This document shows, in pieces, positions 1 to 5,836 of a DNA stretch of 48,228 bases; the stretch's first letter is position 1, and every line of letters begins with the position of its first letter. The notes beneath the pieces were generated by a model, which did not search any database, had not been told where the DNA came from, and saw only the letters and a list, made by a program, of their open reading frames with translations. A program made the position numbers and the translations under genes. The DNA comes from an uncultured Butyricicoccus sp. (GTDB lineage Bacteria > Bacillota > Clostridia > Oscillospirales > Butyricicoccaceae), in assembly GCA_934532985.1 (NCBI GenBank), contig CAKTAV010000015.1:1-48228 (forward strand). The letters run 5' to 3'.

Positions 1-77
1 CGGAATAGGCAGACGCGCTAGCTTCAGGTGCTAGTCTTCGCAAGGAGGTGGGGGTTCAAGTCCCCCCATCTGCACCA
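1..77 (+). tRNA. tRNA-Leu(CAG), 5' end cut by window edge
   Basis: Identical over its visible length to the complete tRNA-Leu at 135-221, lacking only the first ten bases. The anticodon loop TTCAGGT gives anticodon CAG, the class II variable arm is present, and the 3' CCA is encoded. Confidence 0.95.
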
Positions 78-100
78 CATATAAACCTCTGGTTTATATG
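78..100 (+). other. Perfect hairpin between the tandem tRNA-Leu genes
   Basis: CATATAAACC and GGTTTATATG are 10-bp inverted arms around a 3-nt loop, starting directly after the CCA of the first tRNA. No T-run follows, so it reads as a processing or partial-termination hairpin in a tandem tRNA transcript rather than a full terminator. A second small repeat (GGTGA/TCACC) follows at about 118-130. Confidence 0.6.
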
Positions 101-134
101 AAATATTAACTTCATATGGTGATCTCACCAACAT

Positions 135-221
135 GCAGATGTGGCGGAATAGGCAGACGCGCTAGCTTCAGGTGCTAGTCTTCGCAAGGAGGTGGGGGTT
201 CAAGTCCCCCCATCTGCACCA
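135..221 (+). tRNA. tRNA-Leu(CAG), complete
   Basis: The seven-base acceptor arms GCAGATG and CATCTGC pair perfectly. The anticodon stem CTAGC/GCTAG encloses loop TTCAGGT, giving anticodon CAG for CUG codons. A long variable arm and an encoded CCA are present. It is a tandem duplicate of the truncated copy upstream. Confidence 0.97.
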
Positions 222-255
222 AAAAACACTCAACCGAAAGGTTGGGTGTTTTTTT
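222..255 (+). terminator. Intrinsic terminator of tRNA-Leu
   Basis: AACACTCAACC and GGTTGGGTGTT form an 11-bp stem with a GAAA tetraloop followed by a T-run. The same terminator is copied twice downstream, at 399-432 and about 769-802. Confidence 0.9.
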
Positions 256-380
256 GCAGTTTGGGACTTGAACCGTAGGTCTGAACGCGTGAAGCAAAAC
301 ATGCCAGTGGCATGTTTTGTAGCGGTCAGGCCCGAAGCGGCGCTCCGCCGCGAGGGATGGCAAGCCGCGAACGCGGCGTA
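256..380. other. Hairpin-rich filler between tRNA-Leu 3'-end copies
   Basis: No convincing gene. It holds a 10-bp hairpin (CAAAACATGCC/GGCATGTTTTG) and GC-rich imperfect repeats, and ends in GGCGTA immediately before the second copy of the tRNA 3' end. The next insert (433-750) ends in the same six bases, which suggests a defined element boundary. Confidence 0.5.
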
Positions 381-432
381 GTCCCCCCATCTGCACCAAA
401 AAACACTCAACCGAAAGGTTGGGTGTTTTTTT
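381..432 (+). repeat. Second copy of tRNA-Leu 3' end plus terminator (52 nt)
   Basis: These 52 bases are identical to 204-255: the last 18 bases of the tRNA including CCA, then the whole terminator hairpin and T-run. Duplication of a tRNA 3' end is the classic footprint of integration at that site. Confidence 0.9.
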
Positions 433-464
433 ATTTCGTTTACCCGTCTGCGCTCAAGGAAAGC

Positions 465-750
465 TATCTATAGTTGCAAATTTTAATCCCCTCAGAATTT
501 GCTCCGCAAATCCAGCTCCCCTTGCATCAAGGGGCGCCTTTGGTGCAGACTTTTTCATTGTCTGTTCTCAAGGTAAATCTTACCGTTTTTCAAATTCCAA
601 ACCAGCGGAGTGTTTGGAATTTGAGGAGCGAGGCAATGGAGCGGGTGAGCTGTGCCAAGACTTTGGCACAGGGAGGTAGCGGAATTCGCCGATGCGACAG
701 CCGACGCCTCGGCGTGGCGATGTAGCGCAGTGCGTCGCAGCGATGGCGTA
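465..750 (+). repeat. Dispersed composite repeat, copy A
   Basis: Shares ordered blocks with 15565-16010 and with the reverse complement of 29262-29740. Blocks include a segment beginning near GCTATCTATAGTTGCAAA, a CCCCTTGCATCAAGGGG hairpin, a palindromic block of CAAATTCCAAAC and GTTTGGAATTTG, and a tail containing GGCGATGTAGCGCAGTG. No plausible gene is present; the unit is imperfect and looks non-coding. Confidence 0.75.
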
Positions 751-802
751 GTCCCCCATCTGCACCAAAAAAACACTCAATCGAAACATTGGGTGTTTTT
801 TT
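751..802 (+). repeat. Third, diverged copy of tRNA-Leu 3' end plus terminator
   Basis: Begins GTCCCCCATCTGCACCA and continues into a terminator hairpin with substitutions in stem and loop (CAATCGAAACATTG). One C is missing and one A is added relative to the first two copies, so it is probably the oldest copy. Confidence 0.85.
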
Positions 803-831
803 CTACTCTCACCGCAACTCTTCCATTCCTT

Positions 832-1038
832 TTATCCTCTATCATCCGTCTGCCCCAGCAGGTAATCCGTACTTGTATGATAATACTCTGCCAGCTGAAT
901 GACAAATTCAACGGGAATTGTGCGAATTCCTTTTTCGTAACGTCGATAGACCTCACGATGGATATGCAAAAAATCCGCTATCTCCTGTTGTGTTCGGTCA
1001 TTATCTACGCGTAATTCTTCGATGCGTCGAAAATACAT
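832..1038 (-). CDS. Small XRE-family HTH regulator
   Basis: A 68-residue protein that is essentially a single Cro/C1-type helix-turn-helix. The recognition region is TQQEIADFLHIHREVYRRYE and the protein ends in STDYLLGQTDD, a common ending of short XRE proteins. The ATG at 1038 is chosen because AGAGGTG lies six bases upstream; a start three codons earlier would overlap that RBS. With no effector domain it is likely an autoregulated repressor. Two copies of a TGCTACCAWACGGT motif lie directly upstream (1059-1106) and are probably its operators. It is the last of four XRE genes on this strand next to the tRNA-Leu duplications, which suggests a relic of an integrated element. Targets are unknown. 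Confidence 0.85.
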   Translation of the reverse strand: MYFRRIEELRVDNDRTQQEIADFLHIHREVYRRYEKGIRTIPVEFVIQLAEYYHTSTDYLLGQTDDRG

Positions 1039-1058
1039 GGGAATCACCTCTTGACTTA

Positions 1059-1106
1059 TGCTACCATACGGTGGTAGAATAAGTCAGAAATGCTACCAAA
1101 CGGTTG
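1059..1106 (-). promoter_or_regulatory. Two operator-like repeats upstream of the XRE gene
   Basis: TGCTACCATACGGTGGTAG (1059-1077) and TGCTACCAAACGGTTG (1091-1106) are direct copies of one motif about 32 bp apart, roughly three helical turns. The first is itself an inverted repeat (CTACC/GGTAG). The position just upstream of the RBS fits autoregulation by the XRE protein; the promoter itself is not clear. Confidence 0.6.
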
Positions 1107-1140
1107 TGTTAATAGTATTCCCATTTTCCCTTTTTCTATA

Positions 1141-1172
1141 AAAAAACAGAGAGCGCCATCCAAGCACTCTCC
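1141..1172 (-). terminator. Terminator of the two-gene XRE operon
   Basis: On the minus strand GAGAGTGC and GCGCTCTC pair with one G-U, followed by TGTTTTTTT. It lies eight bases past the stop of the XRE gene ending at 1180. Confidence 0.75.
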
Positions 1173-1179
1173 TATCCTT

Positions 1180-1422
1180 TCACTTTACTTCCTGCTCAAT
1201 CTGCTCAAATAAATCCGATTGAAAAAATTCCGTGATTGTAATATCCAATCCATCACAGATTTTTTGAACCGTCGAGACCGTTGTACTGCGGTTGCGTCCG
1301 CCAATAATGTTATTTAACGTCGATTGGGTAATACCGCATATCATGCTCAGTCGGTTGACCGAAATGTCGCGCTGCCGACATAATTCTAAAATCCGCAAGC
1401 GAACTGCTTCCCCAATGGTCAT
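1180..1422 (-). CDS. XRE-family HTH regulator
   Basis: An 80-residue Cro/C1-type helix-turn-helix protein. The HTH lies at about residues 8-65 (SVNRLSMICGITQSTLNNII), and the ending DGLDITITEFFQSD is typical of the LDITLSEFF family of single-domain regulators. The ATG at 1422 is supported by GGGAGG upstream; longer forms would start without an RBS. It lies 37 bp downstream of the XRE gene at 1460-1684 on the same strand, with no terminator between them, so the two probably share a transcript. Likely a DNA-binding repressor of unknown regulon. Confidence 0.85.
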   Translation of the reverse strand: MTIGEAVRLRILELCRQRDISVNRLSMICGITQSTLNNIIGGRNRSTTVSTVQKICDGLDITITEFFQSDLFEQIEQEVK

Positions 1423-1459
1423 CTCCGACGTCCTCCCATGTTGTGTTTCACTCCATCCA

Positions 1460-1684
1460 TCACCGAAAATCAAACAAATCAGACGGAGAAACATTCAGCT
1501 TATCACAGAACTTAAAAATCAAATCCAGCGATACTCCGACATTGCCCAGCTCAATGGCACTGACATGACTGCGATCAATATCCAATAATTCTGCCAGCTG
1601 CATTTGTGTCAAATAATTCTTCTTTCGATACAATGCAATATTCAGTCCAAGGCTTTGATATTCATCCAAATAGGTTTTATCCAT
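1460..1684 (-). CDS. XRE-family HTH regulator
   Basis: A 74-residue single-domain helix-turn-helix protein. The HTH is at about residues 13-68 (LTQMQLAELLDIDRSHVSAI), ending in LNVSPSDLFDF, the standard C-terminal helix of short XRE repressors. The start is supported by GAGGTG five bases upstream. A perfect 17-bp palindrome at 1695-1711 sits over the leader, immediately upstream of the RBS. The gene at 1874-2098 has an HTH of similar layout and a related palindrome at the same place, so these are probably paralogues with related operators. It heads a two-gene transcript with the 80-residue XRE gene. Confidence 0.85.
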   Translation of the reverse strand: MDKTYLDEYQSLGLNIALYRKKNYLTQMQLAELLDIDRSHVSAIELGNVGVSLDLIFKFCDKLNVSPSDLFDFR

Positions 1685-1694
1685 GCTTTCACCT

Positions 1695-1711
1695 CATACA
1701 AATATTGTATG
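1695..1711 (-). promoter_or_regulatory. Perfect palindrome, candidate XRE operator
   Basis: CATACAA and TTGTATG are 7-bp arms around a 3-bp centre, overlapping the leader just upstream of the GAGGTG RBS of the XRE gene. A related, less perfect site lies at 2111-2125 in the same position relative to another XRE gene. Confidence 0.6.
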
Positions 1712-1797
1712 CAGGTTTTCACGCAGAATAAGCATTGTGAAACCAGTCAAATGATGCTTGATACAAGTCATTCATTGCGATATTCTGAGTGTAGAAC

Positions 1798-1825
1798 AAA
1801 AAACAACCGCTGACTGGCGGTTGTT
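1798..1825 (-). terminator. Terminator after the XRE gene 1874-2098
   Basis: On the minus strand AACAACCGC and GCGGTTGTT form a 9-bp stem with a 6-nt loop, followed by TTTTTTG. Confidence 0.8.
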
Positions 1826-1873
1826 CTAATCACTATTGTGAACGTAAGACAATGGCGAATCGTTTAACACACC

Positions 1874-2098
1874 CTAATCATCCAGCAATTTACTCGGCGG
1901 AATTTCAAAGACGTCCGCAACGGCAAACAGTGTTTTTAACGAAATCGGCTGAACAAAACTCAGCGTTTCCACCTGAGATAAATATCCCGAGCTGATACCA
2001 ATCCGCTCCGCCAGCTGCTCCTGTGTCATACCATTTTTCTTACGATAATAGGCGATTCGCAGGCCAATTTCAATATACCGTTGTTCGTTTTTGGTCAT
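1874..2098 (-). CDS. XRE-family HTH regulator
   Basis: A 74-residue Cro/C1-type helix-turn-helix protein with HTH at about residues 12-66 (MTQEQLAERIGISSGYLSQV), ending in FEIPPSKLLDD. The start is supported by GAGGTG. It has its own terminator (1798-1825), so it is transcribed separately from the next XRE pair. The palindromic site at 2111-2125 just upstream resembles that of the paralogue at 1460-1684. It is the outermost of four XRE genes in about 1.3 kb, with no integrase, toxin or other partner next to it. The target is not identifiable from sequence. Confidence 0.85.
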   Translation of the reverse strand: MTKNEQRYIEIGLRIAYYRKKNGMTQEQLAERIGISSGYLSQVETLSFVQPISLKTLFAVADVFEIPPSKLLDD

Positions 2099-2110
2099 GC
2101 CGTTTCACCT

Positions 2111-2125
2111 CATATGTATTGTATG
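2111..2125 (-). promoter_or_regulatory. Imperfect palindrome, candidate XRE operator
   Basis: CATATGTATTGTATG (plus strand) shares TATTGTATG and its location immediately upstream of GAGGTG with the perfect palindrome at 1695-1711. It is a candidate second site for the same or a paralogous repressor. Confidence 0.45.
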
Positions 2126-2220
2126 CGGTTGCAGACGAAAAATGAACATGGTATAATCTTTATTATTCATGGTGTGACATGGAATTTTATTTATAGTACA
2201 AAGAAAAAAAGGGGATATTT

Positions 2221-2424
2221 ATGAACATCAACGAATTCAAAGACCGTTTATTTGACGCGCTCAACGAAAGCCGCTTGCTCCCCATCAAGGATATTGCAGC
2301 GGACGACAAAGAAAACACCTTCGACATTACGCTGTGGGACGGAAGCGAATTTCATCTCACCTGCGCCGCATCCGAAAACACCGCTTCGGCGGATATTCTC
2401 TGTTTTCCACAGAGCGGCCGGTAA
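2221..2424 (+). CDS. Small protein of unknown function
   Basis: A 67-residue acidic, soluble protein with no family I recognise. It has no signal peptide, membrane segment or cysteine cluster. The first half looks helical (NEFKDRLFDALNE) and the middle is beta-like (NTFDITLWDGSEFHLTC). An AAGGGG RBS six bases before the ATG and neighbouring AT-rich promoter-like DNA support translation. The rpe promoter starts only about 15 bp after its stop, so it lies upstream of rpe but need not be cotranscribed. No function is proposed. Confidence 0.6.
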   Translation: MNINEFKDRLFDALNESRLLPIKDIAADDKENTFDITLWDGSEFHLTCAASENTASADILCFPQSGR

Positions 2425-2438
2425 CCTGGAATCTCTCC

Positions 2439-2467
2439 TTGAAACCCATGGTATCCCGTTGTATAAT
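2439..2467 (+). promoter_or_regulatory. Sigma-A promoter of rpe
   Basis: TTGAAA, a 17-bp spacer and a perfect TATAAT. The predicted start near 2474 leaves a leader of about 175 nt before rpe. The leader contains a GC-rich palindromic stretch (about 2525-2560) and a 6-bp hairpin GGACGC/GCGTCC at 2609-2626 just ahead of the RBS. Confidence 0.8.
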
Positions 2468-2648
2468 GGTTTCATCAAAGGAAAAAACGGAACTGCCTTG
2501 GCGAGACAGTCCCGCTATTTCAAAAGGCGGCGCCGATCGGCGCGGCGCGCGGCATGCCAAGCTGCCCGCGAATTGCATCGACCGCCTTGTTCCAGCATAT
2601 GATAGGAAGGACGCCGATGTGCGTCCATGGGAAAGGAAGATTTTTGTT

Positions 2649-3335
2649 ATGATTAAGCTGTCTCCGTCGATTCTTTCTGCGGATTTTGCGAACTTAGAGC
2701 GTGATATTGCCATCGCCGTCAATGCCGGTGCGGAATATGTTCATGTCGACTGCATGGACGGTCATTTCGTTCCGAATCTGACCATCGGCGCGCCGGTCGT
2801 CAAGGCACTGCGCAAGGCAACCGATGCCGTTCTGGATGTTCACCTGATGATTTCCGATCCGGACAAGTATTTGGATGATTTCATCAAGGCGGGTTCGGAT
2901 ATCATCACGGTACATTATGAATCCAACGGCGACACCTATAAGCAGGTCTGCCGCATCAAGGAAGCCGGCAAGAAGGCCTGTGTTTCCATCAAGCCGGGCA
3001 CGCCGGCAGATGTCCTGATTCCGATGCTGCCGGAGTTGGACATGGTTCTGATTATGACGGTCGAGCCGGGCTTTGGCGGACAGGGCTATATTGATGCCTG
3101 CACGGATAAAATCCGTCTGATTCGCCGTGAAATCCAGGAAAACGGCTATCATTGTGAGCTGGAGATCGACGGCGGCGCCAAGCTGACCAACACGGCCGAT
3201 ATCGTTGCCGCCGGTGCAGATGTCATCGTTGCCGGTTCTGCGGTATTCAACGGTGACATTGCCGCCAACGTCAAGGGCTTCCACAAGGTATTTGAGGAAG
3301 GCATGGCAAAGGCAGACTGGAAGCCGGTCGAGTAA
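2649..3335 (+). CDS. rpe: Ribulose-phosphate 3-epimerase
   Basis: A 228-residue protein of standard length for this TIM-barrel enzyme, which interconverts D-ribulose 5-phosphate and D-xylulose 5-phosphate in the non-oxidative pentose phosphate pathway. The N-terminus LSPSILSADF carries the conserved serine. VHVDCMDGHFVPN supplies metal-ligand His and Asp, DVHLMI the second His, and ELEIDGGAK the second catalytic Asp. VAGSAVF is the C-terminal phosphate-binding loop. The ATG at 2649 is preceded by AAGGAAG. The reading frame continues upstream of this start, but that part lies in the leader and resembles no protein. It has its own promoter and terminator and appears monocistronic. Confidence 0.97.
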   Translation: MIKLSPSILSADFANLERDIAIAVNAGAEYVHVDCMDGHFVPNLTIGAPVVKALRKATDAVLDVHLMISDPDKYLDDFIKAGSDIITVHYESNGDTYKQVCRIKEAGKKACVSIKPGTPADVLIPMLPELDMVLIMTVEPGFGGQGYIDACTDKIRLIRREIQENGYHCELEIDGGAKLTNTADIVAAGADVIVAGSAVFNGDIAANVKGFHKVFEEGMAKADWKPVE

Positions 3336-3363
3336 ATCCTCACACGTTTCAAAATAATCGCAG

Positions 3364-3395
3364 CGACCCATAGGTATTGCCTATGGGTCGTTTTT
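3364..3395 (+). terminator. Terminator of rpe
   Basis: CGACCCATAGG and CCTATGGGTCG form an 11-bp perfect stem with a 5-nt loop, followed by TTTTT. Confidence 0.92.
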
Positions 3396-3430
3396 CTGCA
3401 ATGGAAAACCATAAAATTTCTCACTATCCG

Positions 3431-3459
3431 TTGACAGATAGTACAGCCTATGCTATACT
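3431..3459 (+). promoter_or_regulatory. Strong sigma-A promoter of a non-coding RNA
   Basis: Consensus TTGACA, a 17-bp spacer and TATACT. No coding sequence with an RBS follows; the transcript would run about 210 nt to an intrinsic terminator at 3637-3675. Confidence 0.85.
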
Positions 3460-3465
3460 CACTGT

Positions 3466-3675
3466 GTTAGATGTGATAGTACAGATGGTGAAGAGCAAAA
3501 CGCTGTCCAGAACAGGGATATGCGATTGTTAGGTTGTTGTTACATGCGGGGGCGTGAAACTCACCGAGGTACGAGATGTTTGAGGTGACATGCCGCTTTT
3601 TCAGGGGGATGCGAAAAAGCGGTATCACAGCTAATGACAGAGTGTCAGCGGGGGAAGCTGGCACTCTGTTTTTTT
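3466..3675 (+). ncRNA. Independently transcribed structured RNA, about 210 nt
   Basis: A consensus promoter sits upstream and a 13-bp terminator stem (ACAGAGTGTCAGC/GCTGGCACTCTGT, 3637-3669, then T-run) ends it. A closing stem TGTGATA (3472-3478) with TATCACA (3623-3629) encloses a multi-stem domain. That domain includes TCACC/GGTGA and a 10-bp hairpin CCGCTTTTTC/GAAAAAGCGG. No credible reading frame exists. It lacks the tetraloop and conserved asymmetric loop of SRP RNA, RNase P signatures and a tmRNA tag frame. Size and autonomous expression suit a raiA-motif-like or 6S-like RNA, but I cannot assign it confidently. Its terminator abuts the 3' end of the convergent thioredoxin gene. Confidence 0.7.
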
Positions 3676-3982
3676 ATCTCATCAGTTCTTCCAACGCACT
3701 TTGCGTCTGTACACCAACCACACGTCCGCGCTCTGCCCCGCCGTCAAACCGTATCATCGTCGGGATGGATTCCACCCCATACCGCTGTGCCAGCTCCAGC
3801 TCCTCGTCAATGTTAACCTTCGCCACCCGAACGTCCGGATGGGCCTGTGCCAAGCGCTCCACTACCGGCGTCATCTGTCGGCATGGACCACACCATGGCG
3901 CCCAGAAGTCTACCAGCACCGGCTGTGTGCTCTGCAAAACGCGTGCGGAAAATTCCTTTGCAGTTATCGAATCAATGGGCAT
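3674..3982 (-). CDS. trxA: Thioredoxin
   Basis: A 102-residue cytoplasmic dithiol reductant with the standard thioredoxin fold. The active site is VDFWAPWCGPCRQM (canonical WCGPC) and the cis-proline loop is ESIPTMIRF. The length is normal and there is no signal peptide. The start is fixed by GGAGG eight bases before the ATG. That RBS lies in the loop and the start codon in the stem of an 11-bp inverted repeat (3977-4022), which may control translation. The 3' end converges on the structured RNA. A second, divergent thioredoxin with WCEPC lies at 23697-24023. It may share a transcript with the macrodomain and Nudix genes upstream, which end about 70 bp away. Confidence 0.95.
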   Translation of the reverse strand: MPIDSITAKEFSARVLQSTQPVLVDFWAPWCGPCRQMTPVVERLAQAHPDVRVAKVNIDEELELAQRYGVESIPTMIRFDGGAERGRVVGVQTQSALEELMR

Positions 3983-4022
3983 ACTGAAATCCTCCTTGTA
4001 TTTTGGTGGAATCAGTATGCCC
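3977..4022 (-). promoter_or_regulatory. Hairpin enclosing the trxA start codon and RBS
   Basis: GGGCATACTGA (3977-3987) and TCAGTATGCCC (4012-4022) are perfect 11-bp inverted arms with a 24-nt loop. In the mRNA the 3' arm contains the ATG and the loop contains GGAGG, so initiation would require the helix to open. Confidence 0.7.
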
Positions 4023-4052
4023 GTTTCTTTTGTAAATCATCCCGCCGCTTCG

Positions 4053-4553
4053 TCACCACAGCTCCGGATAGCGCTGCTGTGCCAGCTTGACGAGGGCGCG
4101 GTCAAACAACGTCAAATACACCTTCATATCCTGCATCTCCGCGGTAATGGTCTCCACCGCAATGCGCAGCGCTTGCTCTCTGGGGTATCCATAGATGCCA
4201 GAGGACACCAGCGGAAACGCTATCGACCGGCAGCCATGCTCCCGCGCGGTGGCAATCGCTGTGCGGTAACAGCTTGCCAGCTGTTCCGGCTCTCCCTGTG
4301 TTCCGCCGTGCCAGATTGGACCGACCGTGTGGACAATATACCGCGCCGGCAGTGAAAAGCCCTCCGTGACGACCGACTGTCCCGTCGGACAGCCGCCCAG
4401 CTTGGCGCACGCGCGCTCCAGCGCTTCATATCCCGCCGCCGCAAAAATTGCGCCGCACACGCCGCCTCCGGGCAGCAGCGCGCTGTTTGCCGCATTCACA
4501 ATCGCGTCTACCTTCATCGTCGTAATATCCTGCTTCGTCAGCTGCAAGGCCAT
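4053..4553 (-). CDS. Macrodomain protein (ADP-ribose-binding/deacetylase type)
   Basis: A 166-residue stand-alone macrodomain. The family signature VDAIVNAANSALLPGGGV lies near residues 15-33, a HTVGPIW strand in the middle, and the second phosphate loop FPLVSSGIYGYP near residue 120. These are the ADP-ribose-binding elements of the YmdB/MacroD class, which removes O-acetyl or ADP-ribosyl groups. The start lies inside the end of the Nudix gene (16-bp overlap), so the two are translationally coupled. The pairing of an ADP-ribose-binding domain with a Nudix hydrolase suggests shared nucleotide or ADP-ribose housekeeping. Exact substrate specificity is not determinable. Confidence 0.92.
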   Translation of the reverse strand: MALQLTKQDITTMKVDAIVNAANSALLPGGGVCGAIFAAAGYEALERACAKLGGCPTGQSVVTEGFSLPARYIVHTVGPIWHGGTQGEPEQLASCYRTAIATAREHGCRSIAFPLVSSGIYGYPREQALRIAVETITAEMQDMKVYLTLFDRALVKLAQQRYPELW

Positions 4554-4948
4554 AGCGTTCCCTCCTTATTTCGCGTTCGAATCACGTCCAATATCTCTTC
4601 ATCGGCTGGACAGAATACATAATCCCCAATCTCCTGCGGCGGTATCCACGCAAACGCATGGTGCTCCAACCGCTTGGGCGTTCCCTGTGCCAGACGTGCC
4701 CAAAACAGCGTCAGATGAATCGTCACATCCGAATAGACATGCTCTACCTCATAGAAGCAATCTCCGACCGAGATGGTGACATCCAGCTCTTCCTGACATT
4801 CCCGCACCAAAGCCTGCTCCCGCGTCTCACCCGGTTCGACCTTTCCACCCGGAAATTCCCACAGTAGTCCGCGCGCTTTGTTTGCCGGACGCTGACAGAT
4901 AAACAATCGGCCGCTGTCATAGATCATCGCCGCAACAACCTGTGTCAT
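4538..4948 (-). CDS. Nudix hydrolase, MutT-type
   Basis: A 136-residue protein with a complete Nudix box, GGKVEPGETREQALVRECQ followed by EELDV, at about residues 34-57. It supplies the glutamates that bind Mg2+ for pyrophosphate-bond hydrolysis. The N-terminal VVAAMIYDSGRLFICQRP and the WEFPGGK context match 8-oxo-dGTP diphosphatase (MutT/NudG-like) proteins, which sanitise oxidised nucleotides. The neighbouring, overlapping macrodomain gene leaves an ADP-ribose-type substrate possible. It is the first gene of the pair. Confidence 0.92.
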   Translation of the reverse strand: MTQVVAAMIYDSGRLFICQRPANKARGLLWEFPGGKVEPGETREQALVRECQEELDVTISVGDCFYEVEHVYSDVTIHLTLFWARLAQGTPKRLEHHAFAWIPPQEIGDYVFCPADEEILDVIRTRNKEGTLWPCS

Positions 4949-5146
4949 ACCATTCTTCCTCTCTCCTGTTCTTATGGATCAGTATAGCACACTCTGTCTG
5001 CCTGCGGAACTCCCCTTCCCCGTCTTCTTTGTTTCATTTTATGTAAACAGAACTTTCCGGGTTCTTATCGTCAATTTTTCTTGTGATTTTTGTGAAAACA
5101 CGTTTATTTTTTGGACAAATCCGCCATGTCAAAACTGGTCAAATTG

Positions 5147-5155
5147 TGGTATACT
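5147..5155 (+). promoter_or_regulatory. Extended -10 element of carD
   Basis: TGGTATACT is an extended -10 (TGnTATACT). The -35 at the right spacing (TGTCAA) is poor. Start of transcription would fall about 50 bp before the carD start. Confidence 0.45.
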
Positions 5156-5212
5156 ATTTGTAACAAAAGCTGCAAAATACGTCGAAAACGAAAGAAAGGA
5201 TCGGTGCTTGTT

Positions 5213-5722
5213 GTGTTTCATGTGAATGACTGGATTGTGTACGGTACCTCCGGCGTCTACTGTGTCATCAATACAGACGTGCCGGACCCAACCGGTGCGG
5301 ACAAAACACGTCGCTATTATGAATTGCAGGCCAATCGACAGAAGTGCCGCACCTATGTACCGATGGATTCCCCCATTCCGATTCGTCCGGTCATCTCCCG
5401 CACCGAAGCCGAAGCATTGATTCAGGAGCTTCCGCAGTTGGATGTCGCCCTGTGCCCCGAGCGCGGCAAAAACGCCGCCGAGAAATATTACAAAGAGCTG
5501 CTGCAAAATAGCGATTGTAAAACCGTGCTCGGTGTCGTACATACGCTCTCCACACGGCGCGCGCATTTGTTGAAAAGCGGACATCATATGAGCTATACCG
5601 AAGAAAAATACCTCAAACGCGGCCGAGATCTGCTGGATAACGAGTTTTCCATCGCCCTTGGCATTCCAAAGGAAGAGGTTGCGGCGTTTGTGCGAAAGAA
5701 CACGCCGACGGCGGAGGGGTGA
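5213..5722 (+). CDS. CarD-family transcriptional regulator
   Basis: A 169-residue protein. The N-terminal MFHVNDWIVYGTSGVYCV matches the Tudor-like RNA-polymerase-interacting domain of CarD/TRCF, followed by LQANRQKCRTYVPMDSP. The C-terminal half is helical (EEKYLKRGRDLLDNEF), as in CarD DNA-binding regions. CarD proteins bind the RNA polymerase beta subunit and stabilise open complexes. The start is taken as the GTG at 5213, because family members begin MFxVGDxVVYG and AAAGGA lies upstream. It is monocistronic, with a bidirectional terminator shared with purL. Its targets here are unknown. Confidence 0.9.
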   Translation: MFHVNDWIVYGTSGVYCVINTDVPDPTGADKTRRYYELQANRQKCRTYVPMDSPIPIRPVISRTEAEALIQELPQLDVALCPERGKNAAEKYYKELLQNSDCKTVLGVVHTLSTRRAHLLKSGHHMSYTEEKYLKRGRDLLDNEFSIALGIPKEEVAAFVRKNTPTAEG

Positions 5723-5781
5723 GGGATTGTATGCCTCCCCATAGATGCACGCTTACTCCCCACGCCCTTCATTCCACATAC

Positions 5782-5825
5782 AAAAACCCGAACGACAGAT
5801 TCCTGCCGTCCGGGTTATATTTTTA
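5782..5825. terminator. Bidirectional terminator between carD and purL
   Basis: An imperfect hairpin (AACCCG-ACG-CAG / CTG-CGT-CGGGTT with single-base bulges) has TTATATTTTT on the plus side and GGGTTTTTGT on the minus side, so it can serve both convergent genes. Confidence 0.75.
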
Positions 5826-5836
5826 CTACTATCTCT

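Noticed and set aside
168..789. Several small open frames in the tRNA-Leu repeat region
   Set aside because: They run through tRNA fragments, terminators and dispersed repeats on both strands; no RBS and no coding signature.
2334..2648. N-terminal extension of rpe by 105 codons
   Set aside because: The extension overlaps the promoter and leader and the small gene at 2221-2424, and resembles no epimerase; the start at 2649 has an RBS and gives the normal length.
4974..5225. 83-codon open frame before carD
   Set aside because: It covers the mutT-carD spacer including the carD promoter, has no RBS, and its translation is phenylalanine/cysteine-rich without a recognisable fold.
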